Positions 50,978 through 60,028 of a stretch of DNA of 64,000 nucleotides are shown piece by piece. The first letter of the stretch is position 1, and every line of letters starts with the position of its first letter. Location: positions 3,003,283 to 3,067,282 of the forward strand of contig NZ_CP072800.1 of assembly GCF_017901155.1 (NCBI RefSeq), written 5' to 3'. The notes under the pieces were generated by a model. That model saw nothing but the letters and a program-made list of their open reading frames with translations, did no database searches and was not told the DNA's origin. The DNA comes from Candidatus Thiothrix anitrata (lineage in GTDB: Bacteria; Pseudomonadota; Gammaproteobacteria; Thiotrichales; Thiotrichaceae). The translations under genes were made by a program, and so were the position numbers.

Positions 50978-52101
50978 GGCTGTCCCCCAATAACATTACT
51001 CAGCCATAAGTCAGATACGGTAAAGTTATCATCCAGCCATTGCTGATATTGCGCTTGGCTTAGCTTGCGTAATTCGGTTGCGCCTGCTTCAACATCAACA
51101 ACGGTGATGTCATCCAACGAAAAACCATCAACCATCAAGGGGGATTGCGTGGCTAAAATAACCTGACAACGTGCCGATAGTGTGCGGATCATCGCGGCGA
51201 CCAGTACCACAGCATTCGGATGTAAACCCAACTCTGGCTCATCCAGCAGAATAACGGGGGGTAACATTTCCCTCGGTAAATTGAGCAATGTCACAAGACA
51301 AAACAACCGTAACGAACCATCCGACGTTAAGTGCGCCCCCATGGTTTTGTCACCAAATTTATGCTGCCAACGTAGCTCAACCCTACCCGCCACTGGATTT
51401 AATTCAAAGCCACCAAAACTGGGTAATACACGCCGGATTTGCTTTTCGATTAATTGAAAACGTTTGACATGGTTTTCGCGTAAATACAACAGCACGGCTG
51501 CCACATTTCCCCCGTGGGAACGCAAGAAAGCATAATCGTTCATATCCCATGCTTGTTTGAGATACGCATTTTTAGAAGTATCATGAAATTGGTACGACAC
51601 GATGCCACGTAATAAATGCACAATTGCTTTAGCGGTTGCATTGGTTGTTTTAGCTGTTTGCGCCACGTCCACCAAAGCAGACTCACTGCCACCGACCGGT
51701 AATTGTGACCATTTTGCTTCACTACTCTGCCCACTGGCAGAGAATCGGTAACGCTCTTCCACAAATATCAATTTATTGGCGGCGGCTGCGGATAGGGTAA
51801 ACGCATAGTCATTCATGCCTTTCGCTGTTTCCAGCACAATAGTCGCTTTCAGATGTGGGGTACGCTTTGCCCCCATGAACAACTGATCATCCGCCCCGCC
51901 TTGATCACCGATAAACTCCTGTAATTTTTGACCTTTTAACATCCAGCTCAACATTTCAAAAAAACGCATCAGATTAGATTTGCCTGCACCGTTCGCACCA
52001 ATCAGTACAGTGAGTGGCTGCATATCTTGTAACTGCACATCTTTCAGGCTACGAAAACCTTCAATGTGTAGGCTTTTCAAATGAATCAAGTTTTCGTTCA
52101 T
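50974..52101 (-). CDS. AAA/SMC-like ATPase paired with DUF4276 protein
   Basis: Protein of 375 residues of the AAA_21/OLD-like class: Walker A GANGAGKS (35-42) after FRSLKDVQL, and Walker B ILLDEPELGLHP, followed by CQVILATQSPLMVD. The start ATG 52101 has GAGGAA upstream. It overlaps the DUF4276 gene (ATGA) and lies 72 bases after mod. The ATPase probably senses infection or DNA ends and drives the TOPRIM partner. Confidence 0.82.
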   Translation of the reverse strand: MNENLIHLKSLHIEGFRSLKDVQLQDMQPLTVLIGANGAGKSNLMRFFEMLSWMLKGQKLQEFIGDQGGADDQLFMGAKRTPHLKATIVLETAKGMNDYAFTLSAAAANKLIFVEERYRFSASGQSSEAKWSQLPVGGSESALVDVAQTAKTTNATAKAIVHLLRGIVSYQFHDTSKNAYLKQAWDMNDYAFLRSHGGNVAAVLLYLRENHVKRFQLIEKQIRRVLPSFGGFELNPVAGRVELRWQHKFGDKTMGAHLTSDGSLRLFCLVTLLNLPREMLPPVILLDEPELGLHPNAVVLVAAMIRTLSARCQVILATQSPLMVDGFSLDDITVVDVEAGATELRKLSQAQYQQWLDDNFTVSDLWLSNVIGGQP

Positions 52102-52173
52102 TTTAGGTTCCTCACAGCAAGCCACGAACAAATATCCATCAATTTTCCAGACAGTGTTTGGAATATTGGCATC

Positions 52174-55100
52174 TCACATCTCCCCTGAAAACATCAGCCG
52201 TTGGAACTCTTCTTCAATCAAACGCACTTTCCAGTGTTCCTCTTCGGTGCGGATATTGGGCAAGGTGTTGTCGCCGTTGACGTAGATGACATCCAGTTCG
52301 CCTTCACGCGGGTTGATGCGCTTGCGCTCCAGTAGATAATAGTCCAGTGCGATGTTGTGGCAGGTTTTGGCTACCGGATGGGTGAAATCGTTGAGGGTGC
52401 GCCAGACGATCAGGGCGCTTTTGCCATCCGGTAATGTGCCGTGGAGGGTGAGGAAGGTGTAGGTGTCGGGGTCGCCGGGTTGGGCTTTCTGGCGTACCTG
52501 CTGGCGTTGCCAGATGCCGTGTTCGTCCGGTGCGCAGGTGACTTGCACGGTGTCTTGCCGCTGGGTGTGAACGGTGAGGCCGAGCAGGTAGTTGAAGGTT
52601 TCGATCAGATCGACGTTTTGTTGGCGGGTTTCGCCTGCCGAGTCGGTGGCGATTTGCATCCGGTAGGCGAAGGGCTGGGTGAAGGCATCAATATTGAGCA
52701 GTGAGCCTTTGGTTTCGATGTCCAGCATGTAGTTGAGCAGGTAATCCTCGTGGAGTTCGGGCTTCTGATCGAGCAGGGATTGCTGCTGACCACTGCGGCG
52801 CAGCTCCAGATTGTTGAGGGTGTCTTCGTAGCTTTCCAGCTTCATGTACTTGAAGCAATGGGAAATGCCGCCGAAGACCCTCACCCCAACCCCTCTCCCA
52901 GAGGTAGAGGGGCTAAGAGAAGGCGCATCTTGCTCCCCCTCTACCTTTGGGAGAGGGGGCTGGGGGGGTGAGGGTTTTTGGGATTCAACCGGCTTGCCGT
53001 CTTTCCAGTTTTCGGAATACACCACTTTCTGAATGCGCGGCTTCAGCACCGTATCGAAATACGCCCCTTGCTCCACCAGAATGTACTTCCGACTACCGCC
53101 ATCCTCCCGATTCAAATTAATCACCGCGTGCCCCGTCGTCCCCGATCCCGCAAAATAATCCAACACCAAACCAGATGATGATTCATTATCACCTTGACCC
53201 ACAAAAATCTTTATAAAATCAATAGGCTTAGGGAAGTCAATGGCACGATGATTAAATAATCTCTGAATATCTGCTGTGCCATTTCTTGTATAAATTGACT
53301 CACCAACTAATGATGAGAAACCTGTAAATTCTGATTGAAGATCATCGTAAAACGCCTTTCTGCGTGGTCTACCATCTTCTGAATTCGGCCAAAGAATACG
53401 ATTATCCTCGATCAAGAAATTCATTGTTTTTTTATCATATCGCCACCCCATATCGGGACAACCGTAATTGATATTTGTTATTGGGTTTATTAAGTCATAA
53501 TGTAAATTTGGTCGCCTATCTTTTGTTGCTAGTCCAACCATATTAGCACTTGTCCAATCCCCTCTAGAATCATTGTCTGGATTTGTGTACTGATCGGTCT
53601 TTCTTTTAGAGCCTTTTATTGGTGCGCCATAACCAAGTATATATTCATGATCAATTGAAGCGTTATTGTCGGATCTGTTATCTTTGTTCTGACGACTTTT
53701 CCATATAAACGATGCTACAAATGCTTCTTTTCCAAATATATCATCACAAAGCAAATGAATATTTTTAAACTCTTTATCATCTATGGATATAAAACTAATT
53801 CCATCTTTTGATTGTAACGATAATGAATAGCCAAGCCGACTAGCCATCATCGTCATCCACGACGAGTGCTGGTAGTTGTCGCGGTAAATAAATCCATCGT
53901 TACCCGTGTTGTAAGGCGGGTCGATGTAGATGCATTTGACTTGCTCGTGGTAGCGGTCTTGCAGGAGGTTGAGCGCTTGGAAATTGTCGGCATTGATCAG
54001 CAGGCCGTCACATTGCGCGTCTATGTCTTCGATGGACTCCAGCAAGGCCAGTTTGAAGTCAGCCGGATAGAATTTAGTGTCAATCAACAGGTAAGGCTGT
54101 TGCTGTAGGTAAGCCACATCCACCCGCGTTTTCGCGTCAATGAAGTTCCACTTGCGCCACTCAGCAAGCTGCTGCGGATTATCGGCAATCGCCGCATACA
54201 ACGCCCCCGGCACACGATCCAGCGTCAAACAGTAATCACACTGGACGACAAATTTCTTCTTCAACCACAGCTTTTTCTGAAAATCCTCCAGTTGCGCCAG
54301 AAAGTCGATCACCTTCCCCGCCACCCGCCGAATCGCCTTGAGGGTACGCAAATACGACTCCACCTTCGGCGCATCCGCATCCTCAATATCATCCAGAAAC
54401 ATCACTTCATTCTTGATGTAGAAATCCAGCTCATTCCGCAAAAACCCACCCAAATCCTTATGGATGAAGTAATCAAAACTGTTCTTGGCGGTGTAATCCG
54501 TCAGATGCTTTTCCAGCAAAGTGCGCTTGGGGTTAGCCTTAGTCGGCAGCAACGCACTCAAAGCCGTTTGCCACGTCCCCGGAACCCGCTTCCCCAACTC
54601 ACGCAAAGCCAGCGCATTAAACACACTCTGACTAACGGCTTTCGCCTTACCCTCCACATCGGTGACTTTCTTCTCATCCGTCGTGGTGTAATGGAAATGG
54701 ATGCGCAGCTCATCGCCCTCTTCCACCACCGGCTCATCCGCCGCCAGCATAAAGAAACGCTTGTCACCCTTGGTATTATCGCGGTTGGTATCGGCATCCG
54801 TGAGCTTGAAATGCACCACACGCCCATCCGCCAGCCGGAAACGGTAATCGCGGAAATTCTCGCTGGACTTGATGTAATACTGATCCGCATTCGCCCAATG
54901 CAGCTTCACTTCCTCGCCATTGTAGGGAATCGCGTATTTAGCCTTGCGTGACACCCGACGCAAGGATATGAAATCGCCTTCCTCGTAATAGCGGCTGAAA
55001 AAACGGTACAGGTGTTCATAAACCTCATCCTCCATTCGCTGCGGATTGCCCAGCGCCCGCAACTTTTCCCGCAATGCCTGCACCTTCGGCACCTGATCAG

Positions 55101-55359
55101 GATTCATCCCCAGATCACGCACGGATTGTTCCGCTTTGCCCAGTTCCGCCTGCAACTCCGCCTGCTGGCTACCCTGTGCCGAACTCAGCAGCCCCGCCAC
55201 CGTCTGCTTCAAACGGTTACGCAGGAAATCGTCAATCTCATCCTGCCGCTGGGCAATGATGCGGTAAATGCCGAAATCCAGATCAGCCTTGTCCAGCTCG
55301 AACAGCTCGCGGAGTTTGTCGACCAGCTTGCTGTAGTTGGCGTTGTCGGGGGTTGCCAT
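52174..55359 (-). CDS. mod: Type III DNA methyltransferase subunit Mod
   Basis: Protein of 1061 residues. Motif IV DPPYNTG (about 476) precedes motif I LDYFAGSGTTGHAV (about 735), the beta-class order of N6-adenine/N4-cytosine methylases. The N-terminal 450 residues are an extension found in large Mod proteins. The segment between the motifs, encoded at about 53180-53860, is markedly A+T-rich and should hold the target-recognition domain. Residues about 796-829 are encoded by a REP-like repeat pair (PPQPPLPKVEGE, SLSPSTSGRGVG). It recognises the site for both methylation and Res cutting. It starts 26 bases after the preceding gene. Confidence 0.9.
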   Translation of the reverse strand: MATPDNANYSKLVDKLRELFELDKADLDFGIYRIIAQRQDEIDDFLRNRLKQTVAGLLSSAQGSQQAELQAELGKAEQSVRDLGMNPDQVPKVQALREKLRALGNPQRMEDEVYEHLYRFFSRYYEEGDFISLRRVSRKAKYAIPYNGEEVKLHWANADQYYIKSSENFRDYRFRLADGRVVHFKLTDADTNRDNTKGDKRFFMLAADEPVVEEGDELRIHFHYTTTDEKKVTDVEGKAKAVSQSVFNALALRELGKRVPGTWQTALSALLPTKANPKRTLLEKHLTDYTAKNSFDYFIHKDLGGFLRNELDFYIKNEVMFLDDIEDADAPKVESYLRTLKAIRRVAGKVIDFLAQLEDFQKKLWLKKKFVVQCDYCLTLDRVPGALYAAIADNPQQLAEWRKWNFIDAKTRVDVAYLQQQPYLLIDTKFYPADFKLALLESIEDIDAQCDGLLINADNFQALNLLQDRYHEQVKCIYIDPPYNTGNDGFIYRDNYQHSSWMTMMASRLGYSLSLQSKDGISFISIDDKEFKNIHLLCDDIFGKEAFVASFIWKSRQNKDNRSDNNASIDHEYILGYGAPIKGSKRKTDQYTNPDNDSRGDWTSANMVGLATKDRRPNLHYDLINPITNINYGCPDMGWRYDKKTMNFLIEDNRILWPNSEDGRPRRKAFYDDLQSEFTGFSSLVGESIYTRNGTADIQRLFNHRAIDFPKPIDFIKIFVGQGDNESSSGLVLDYFAGSGTTGHAVINLNREDGGSRKYILVEQGAYFDTVLKPRIQKVVYSENWKDGKPVESQKPSPPQPPLPKVEGEQDAPSLSPSTSGRGVGVRVFGGISHCFKYMKLESYEDTLNNLELRRSGQQQSLLDQKPELHEDYLLNYMLDIETKGSLLNIDAFTQPFAYRMQIATDSAGETRQQNVDLIETFNYLLGLTVHTQRQDTVQVTCAPDEHGIWQRQQVRQKAQPGDPDTYTFLTLHGTLPDGKSALIVWRTLNDFTHPVAKTCHNIALDYYLLERKRINPREGELDVIYVNGDNTLPNIRTEEEHWKVRLIEEEFQRLMFSGEM
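52878..52974. repeat. Paired REP-like repeats inside mod
   Basis: Two GC-rich arms in opposite orientation: one begins CCCTCACCCCAACCCCTCTC, and the other, read on the opposite strand, begins CCCTCACCCCCCCAGCCCCC. Each holds a small internal palindrome of the CTCTCCCAxAGGTAGAG type. The pair is read through in frame within mod. Confidence 0.75.
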
Positions 55360-55385
55360 GTAGAAGCCTTAATTAGTGAAGGAGG

Positions 55386-56324
55386 TTATTGAACAATGGG
55401 TTTATCAAGTTTTTGCCCCATATAAGCAATGATGGCTTTTTTATCTTGAGTACAAATACGGAAGTGAACCCTACCAGCGATGCCACAAGTAAAGCGTAGA
55501 TGCCAGTCAAAATCATGCACGATGCCATTATCCATGACTTTACAAAGCTGCTTACGGGTTGCGCCTTCTGGTGATGCCTTACTGGAGAACTCAGGCCACA
55601 CGGCGGTGGTTTCAATCCAACGGGCAATATCCTGATTCAGTTCACGCAGGCGCTGAACGACCAAATGATAGGCTGCACCGGAAACACCCAACTTACCCAT
55701 ATCATCTTCTGTGCGCACTAAAAACCGTAAATGCGGGAACAGCGTCTCACGTTGTTGCCATAGTTCGCCTGCACTGGGTAATATTTCAAACAAATACCCT
55801 TGCAACCAGTGGCTATGAACCGTTATATGAGCAGGCTGTACGAAGTGGCGTACTTCAACGGAGACTTCCTGTATTTCTGCCTCTTCATCCAACTCTTGCC
55901 GCAAGACGGAAAGAAACGGCAATTCCCAAAACTGCTCTAAGGGAAAGCTCACCAAGGCAGTATCCAACTGATCAACCCAACCCATACCGACAGCGGTTTG
56001 TCCCTGATAGCGATACTCGACTTCCTGTACTTGCAGGCTAAATGCTGCATCCATATCAGCCGCAAACGGCGAACGGTTGGCAAAACCACGCAAAAAACGC
56101 CACTCGTCCTTGTATTCGTTACCGGCCAATAGCTCAGACAAGGTATAACGAACATCAACCAAGGTACTGGCGAGTGGTTGTTGTGAATTTAAAGCAACCT
56201 GCTGCAACTTCCTTATACCTTTCAAAACCTTAAGCAAGCACAGTGCCCGCTCTCTGGCTATTTCTTGTGTCAATGCGACAGAATCTGTTGATAGTTCATT
56301 CAAAAATAATACTAGCATGATCAA
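55386..56324 (-). CDS. Unknown partner protein of the DUF262/DUF3696 module
   Basis: Protein of 312 residues, soluble, without recognised catalytic motifs. The N-terminal part is helical (LTQEIARERALCLLKVLKGIRKL); later there are beta-rich stretches (VEVRHFVQPAHITVHSHWLQ) and a basic end (VHFRICTQDKKAIIAYMG). The ATG at 56324 overlaps the stop of the ATPase gene by 4 bases, so both are produced together. No family recognised. Position suggests an adaptor or effector for the ATPase. Confidence 0.7.
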   Translation of the reverse strand: MIMLVLFLNELSTDSVALTQEIARERALCLLKVLKGIRKLQQVALNSQQPLASTLVDVRYTLSELLAGNEYKDEWRFLRGFANRSPFAADMDAAFSLQVQEVEYRYQGQTAVGMGWVDQLDTALVSFPLEQFWELPFLSVLRQELDEEAEIQEVSVEVRHFVQPAHITVHSHWLQGYLFEILPSAGELWQQRETLFPHLRFLVRTEDDMGKLGVSGAAYHLVVQRLRELNQDIARWIETTAVWPEFSSKASPEGATRKQLCKVMDNGIVHDFDWHLRFTCGIAGRVHFRICTQDKKAIIAYMGQKLDKPIVQ

Positions 56325-57442
56325 TCATCCAGAAGCGCATCAAGACTCTTGTCCCACTGATCAAAGAAACCATCCGGCCATGCTGTCAAACGACCATTAG
56401 GCAAAACCTGGGGAGATTGCACACTGGCATCACCAGACTCATAAGAACGGGTAAAGAAATGCATGGCTACCTGATCGGCCTGAATCAGCGATTGCTTTGC
56501 CGCCAGCCGGATACCATTCAACAAATGGTCGCTGTGAGTTTCAACAATAATCTGCACGCCATCGGCGGCACAACGCGCCAATAGCTCACCCAAGGCCGCC
56601 TGTCCTTGCGGGTGAAGATGTGCTTCCGGGTTTTCTAGCAATAACAAACTGCCTTTAGGTGCAGCCAGACAGGCGACAATAATTGGCAAGCTATAGGTTA
56701 GGCCAAAGCCGACATTACTTGGGCGGCGTTTTTTCTCGCTCAGTGTAGTTTTGTGACTGGTGTAATTGAATTGCAATTGTACTTCGTCCGTACCATCAAT
56801 ACGCCCCGACGTTAACCGCGCTCCGGGGCTTAGGAATTGTAACCATGCCGCCACTTGATCCTGTAACTTATGGGTATTGGCAATCTTCACCAATAACTCT
56901 GCGGGGATAACACTGGATAGTGATGCGCAACGTTTTTCACTGATTGTCTGCTTTTCACCAAAACGGGCTAGATAATCTACTGTGTATTCACCACCAACAC
57001 CTAAGAAATCTGTTTGCAACGGCGTTTGTGGGTAAAAAGTTCGCGGTGTCATCCGATCAGCTTGTAGAAACTGAAAATGTGGATTTTGTAAAAATTCTGG
57101 TACAGCCGGAGGATTTTGTACTGTTAGTTGCTTACCCTCCTTGTTTACTTCGCACTGCCACAGAAAATTCTGATTATCTTCTGTTACTTGAATCGTGATT
57201 TGGTCATTCTGTGCGGTTTCGCTCAACACATCTTCCCACTCACCCAAGCGCAACAAGTCCCCACTCAAATGCAAGGTAGCGGTATCACCACTTTTACCAA
57301 AACTTTGACGCAACAATGCGATAGCTTGCAAGGATGTGCTTTTGCCCGCACCATTCAACCCAGCCAACACCGTCAATGGAGCAAGATTCAAACTCACATC
57401 ACGGCTCACCTTGAAGTTTTTTAGCTGAATCTTTTCAAGCAT
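56321..57442 (-). CDS. AAA ATPase with DUF3696-like C-terminus
   Basis: Protein of 373 residues. Walker A GLNGAGKS (28-35) follows LAPLTVLA. Near the end LLLENPEAHLHPQGQAALGEL is Walker B/D-loop and IIVETHSDHLLNGIRLA the H-region, followed by a short DUF3696-type tail (HFFTRSYESGDASVQSPQVLPNGRL). Such ATPases occur in several antiphage systems. The ATG at 57442 overlaps the DUF262 stop by 8 bases; an earlier ATG at 57478 would overlap by 44. Cytoplasmic. Confidence 0.85.
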   Translation of the reverse strand: MLEKIQLKNFKVSRDVSLNLAPLTVLAGLNGAGKSTSLQAIALLRQSFGKSGDTATLHLSGDLLRLGEWEDVLSETAQNDQITIQVTEDNQNFLWQCEVNKEGKQLTVQNPPAVPEFLQNPHFQFLQADRMTPRTFYPQTPLQTDFLGVGGEYTVDYLARFGEKQTISEKRCASLSSVIPAELLVKIANTHKLQDQVAAWLQFLSPGARLTSGRIDGTDEVQLQFNYTSHKTTLSEKKRRPSNVGFGLTYSLPIIVACLAAPKGSLLLLENPEAHLHPQGQAALGELLARCAADGVQIIVETHSDHLLNGIRLAAKQSLIQADQVAMHFFTRSYESGDASVQSPQVLPNGRLTAWPDGFFDQWDKSLDALLDD

Positions 57443-58787
57443 TATTAGTTTCCTTATCGTCTCGCAGTGCTTGATCAAAAATATATTGCATGGCTTCGAC
57501 TCGCTTATTCGATGCCCAACCTTTGCTAGTCACAAATGTAATTGCTTTTCTAAAACTAAGCTTTATAAGTAAATAGTGAGAAGACTCGCCACCATTATCA
57601 TCTTCTATAGAAGCAATCGCAGCATCTAATTCATCATTAGATAAATCAAAACTAAAGCTCATGAAATCATCTGATGTAATAAGCGGCTTATTTAAACTTG
57701 AGAAAGGAAAAAGGTCAGAGAACTCATTTAAAATCTCATTTTTTTTTGAAATTAAAATATTCAACTGATTTATATCATAACGTGATAAAATCCCCACTTG
57801 GGCTTCAAACAAACCTCGATTAATAGGCTTGCGCTTTTCATTCTCCCGGTAATACTTGCGGAACACATACTCATCAAAGACAATAGGTGCAATAAATAGT
57901 GCTGCTCTGATGTGCACCTGCACTATCTTCCATTTTGCGTCATCCCAATGCTGGCATTCTTTTTCTACAAACGCATTGAGATAATCTTCCAAGTTTTGAT
58001 CATTTGGACGTGGCTCACGTTGATGATGTATGGCTACCGCTCGGAGCATTAGCTCCATGTCTTCCATCCGTTTAGCTTGAATTTTGCCTTCGGTAGCCTG
58101 CTTAAATTCATCACTCTCGACCAACTTGCGGATTTCATCGCGCCACCGACCGGGATAAATAGCGTTACGAATTTCCTGTGCCGTCAGTGGCAATCCACCC
58201 TCATTAATGCGGGAAAAGATATTGAACTTAACCGCCCCCGGTGTCCCAGAACGGATAACATGCACCATTAACTCGGTTTCCAGAATACGCCGCTGCAACG
58301 GACGTTCCAGCTCATTAAAGGTTTTACCCTTCAAGTCCTGAAAAGAACGCAAACCCTTAGCATTCAATGCTAGAGGCTTCAAGGTTGTCCCCAAGGCATC
58401 GTTTAAAGCATCCACATCCACAAAATGCGCAATGGCTGACATTCGTTGTAACCCATCCACGACCGCGTAGTTGCCATCCTTGTCTTCCGATACATACAGG
58501 GAAGGAATGGGGATTTTCAGCAAAATAGACTCAATCAATGATGTTTTACGGTCGTCACCCCATAAATTGGCATGGCGTTGAAAGTCAGGGGACAAATCCA
58601 TCTCGCCATGCTTCAAACGGCTCAACAACACAGGAATGCTGCGCGGCTGGGTCACAATGTCTATTTTGGCAGGATCAAACGGCTGCTCTGGTGCTGGAAG
58701 ATCACTCGCATCAGTTTCTTTTTCCAGTCCTGCTGAATCCGTTTCCGGCTCTATCCTAGCATCCACTTTTTGATCAACTTCACTCAT
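57435..58787 (-). CDS. DUF262 protein
   Basis: Protein of 450 residues. After a low-complexity acidic N-terminus (residues 1-45), the DUF262/GmrS-type fold appears: IPVLLSRLKHGEMDLSPDFQR, LIESILLKIPIPSLYV, AVVDGLQRMSAI and the ParB-like arginine/glutamate environment, RINEGGLPLTAQEIRNAIYPG. DUF262 occurs in GmrSD-type IV restriction enzymes and in other defence loci, acting as NTP-dependent component. No DUF1524 HNH domain is visible after it, so nuclease action must lie elsewhere. The last third is more A+T-rich. First gene of the operon. Confidence 0.82.
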   Translation of the reverse strand: MSEVDQKVDARIEPETDSAGLEKETDASDLPAPEQPFDPAKIDIVTQPRSIPVLLSRLKHGEMDLSPDFQRHANLWGDDRKTSLIESILLKIPIPSLYVSEDKDGNYAVVDGLQRMSAIAHFVDVDALNDALGTTLKPLALNAKGLRSFQDLKGKTFNELERPLQRRILETELMVHVIRSGTPGAVKFNIFSRINEGGLPLTAQEIRNAIYPGRWRDEIRKLVESDEFKQATEGKIQAKRMEDMELMLRAVAIHHQREPRPNDQNLEDYLNAFVEKECQHWDDAKWKIVQVHIRAALFIAPIVFDEYVFRKYYRENEKRKPINRGLFEAQVGILSRYDINQLNILISKKNEILNEFSDLFPFSSLNKPLITSDDFMSFSFDLSNDELDAAIASIEDDNGGESSHYLLIKLSFRKAITFVTSKGWASNKRVEAMQYIFDQALRDDKETNNA

Positions 58788-58832
58788 GCTGCTTGCTACC
58801 TTAGCTGCCAACCTGTCGTTTTAAAGAATACA

Positions 58833-58979
58833 CTAACGGATTGTAAACAATTCTTGTGTGTGAATCTGTTGTTTTAGACGCTGCTCCAGCGCATTAATCA
58901 ACGCATCACGCCGCGCAATGATTTCATCTTCCACGTCGAAAATGGCTTGCCGCTGGCGACGTTGTTGTTTTTCAGTGTA
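58833..58979 (-). pseudogene. C-terminal fragment of a SNF2-type helicase
   Basis: A 48-codon open stretch ends at TAG 58833 and is cut upstream by TAG 58982. It reads KQQRRQRQAIFDVEDEI, then ARRDALINALEQRLKQQ and ends ELFTIR. This matches the basic helical C-terminus seen in SNF2-family helicases of restriction and defence loci. No start or helicase motif remains. It is probably the relic of a larger gene lost beside the island. The remaining bases of 58788-59026 show nothing else. Confidence 0.45.
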
Positions 58980-59026
58980 CTAGAAAATCTGCCTTAACCG
59001 TATCGCATAGCGGGTTTGGGTAACAC

Positions 59027-59965
59027 CTACCCTCGCGGATGATGTTCCCGATGCAAATCCTGCAACCGTGCCTGCGCCACATGGGTATAAATCTGCGTGG
59101 TCGACAAGTCGGTATGCCCCAGTAGCATTTGCACCACCCGCAAATCCGCGCCGTGATTCAGCAAGTGAGTCGCAAACGCATGGCGCAACGTATGCGGTGA
59201 AATCGAGCGGGCGATTCCCGCTTGCGACGCATAACGTTGAATCAGTACCCAGAACATCTGGCGCGTCATCCCGCCGCCGCGTGCGGTAACAAACACGTGT
59301 TCATCAATCGGTTTGCCTTGCATCAGGATGGGGCGGGCTTCGCGTAAATACGCAGTGATCCACTCGTGTGATTCTTCGCCCAAGGGTACGAGACGTTCTT
59401 TACCGCCTTTGCCGGTGATGCGGATTACCCCGTTTGACAAGGATATTTCGTGCAAGCGAATCCCCACCAATTCCGACACCCGCACGCCGGTAGCGTACAG
59501 CAATTCCAACATCGCCCGATCCCGCAACCCCAGCGGCTGAGTATTGTCGGGTGCGGCTAATAACGCATCAACTTCGATTTCTGACAGCACGGTGGGTAAA
59601 TAACGCCCCTGTTTCGGCATTTCAATCTGGGCGGAAGGGTCATCTTTACGCATATTTTCACGCACTTGCCAGCGGTAAAAACGCCGCATACTGGAAAGCA
59701 AGCGTGAAGTAGAGGTCGATTTTGCCCCATCGCGTACCCGAATCGCTAAATATTCGAGCAAATCCCCGCGTGTCGCGTGTTCCAGCGTGCTGCCCTGCTC
59801 CCCCAGCCAATGACACAACAAACGTAAATCGCGCTCATAACTGGCGAGAGTATTACGGCTTGCTCCCCGTTCCGACCAAAAGGCATCTAAAAAACGATCA
59901 ATTAATGCCTGATTAAGGCATGTTAAGCGAATGATAGCGGGTAGGGATTTTTTTACAGAAGTCAT
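59027..59965 (-). CDS. xerD: Tyrosine recombinase XerD
   Basis: Protein of 312 residues. The SAM-like DNA-binding N-terminus (IDRFLDAFWSERGASRNTLASY) is followed by the catalytic residues: Arg in YATGVRVSELVG, Lys in GKGGKERLVP, HxxR in SPHTLRHAFATHLL, His in LLGHTDLS and Tyr in TTQIYTHV. Resolves chromosome dimers at dif with XerC. Chromosomal XerD rather than an integrase, as shown by the length and the ending HVAQARLQDLHREHHPRG. Confidence 0.93.
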   Translation of the reverse strand: MTSVKKSLPAIIRLTCLNQALIDRFLDAFWSERGASRNTLASYERDLRLLCHWLGEQGSTLEHATRGDLLEYLAIRVRDGAKSTSTSRLLSSMRRFYRWQVRENMRKDDPSAQIEMPKQGRYLPTVLSEIEVDALLAAPDNTQPLGLRDRAMLELLYATGVRVSELVGIRLHEISLSNGVIRITGKGGKERLVPLGEESHEWITAYLREARPILMQGKPIDEHVFVTARGGGMTRQMFWVLIQRYASQAGIARSISPHTLRHAFATHLLNHGADLRVVQMLLGHTDLSTTQIYTHVAQARLQDLHREHHPRG

Positions 59966-60028
59966 GGTCTTAGTGCCAAAGAGTTAGAATTTTAAACGAT
60001 CCTTGCCGATACAACAGGGGCTATACCA

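Noticed and set aside
59027-59965. Phage or island integrase
   Set aside because: Length, motif spacing and ending are those of chromosomal XerD, although it lies beside the defence island.
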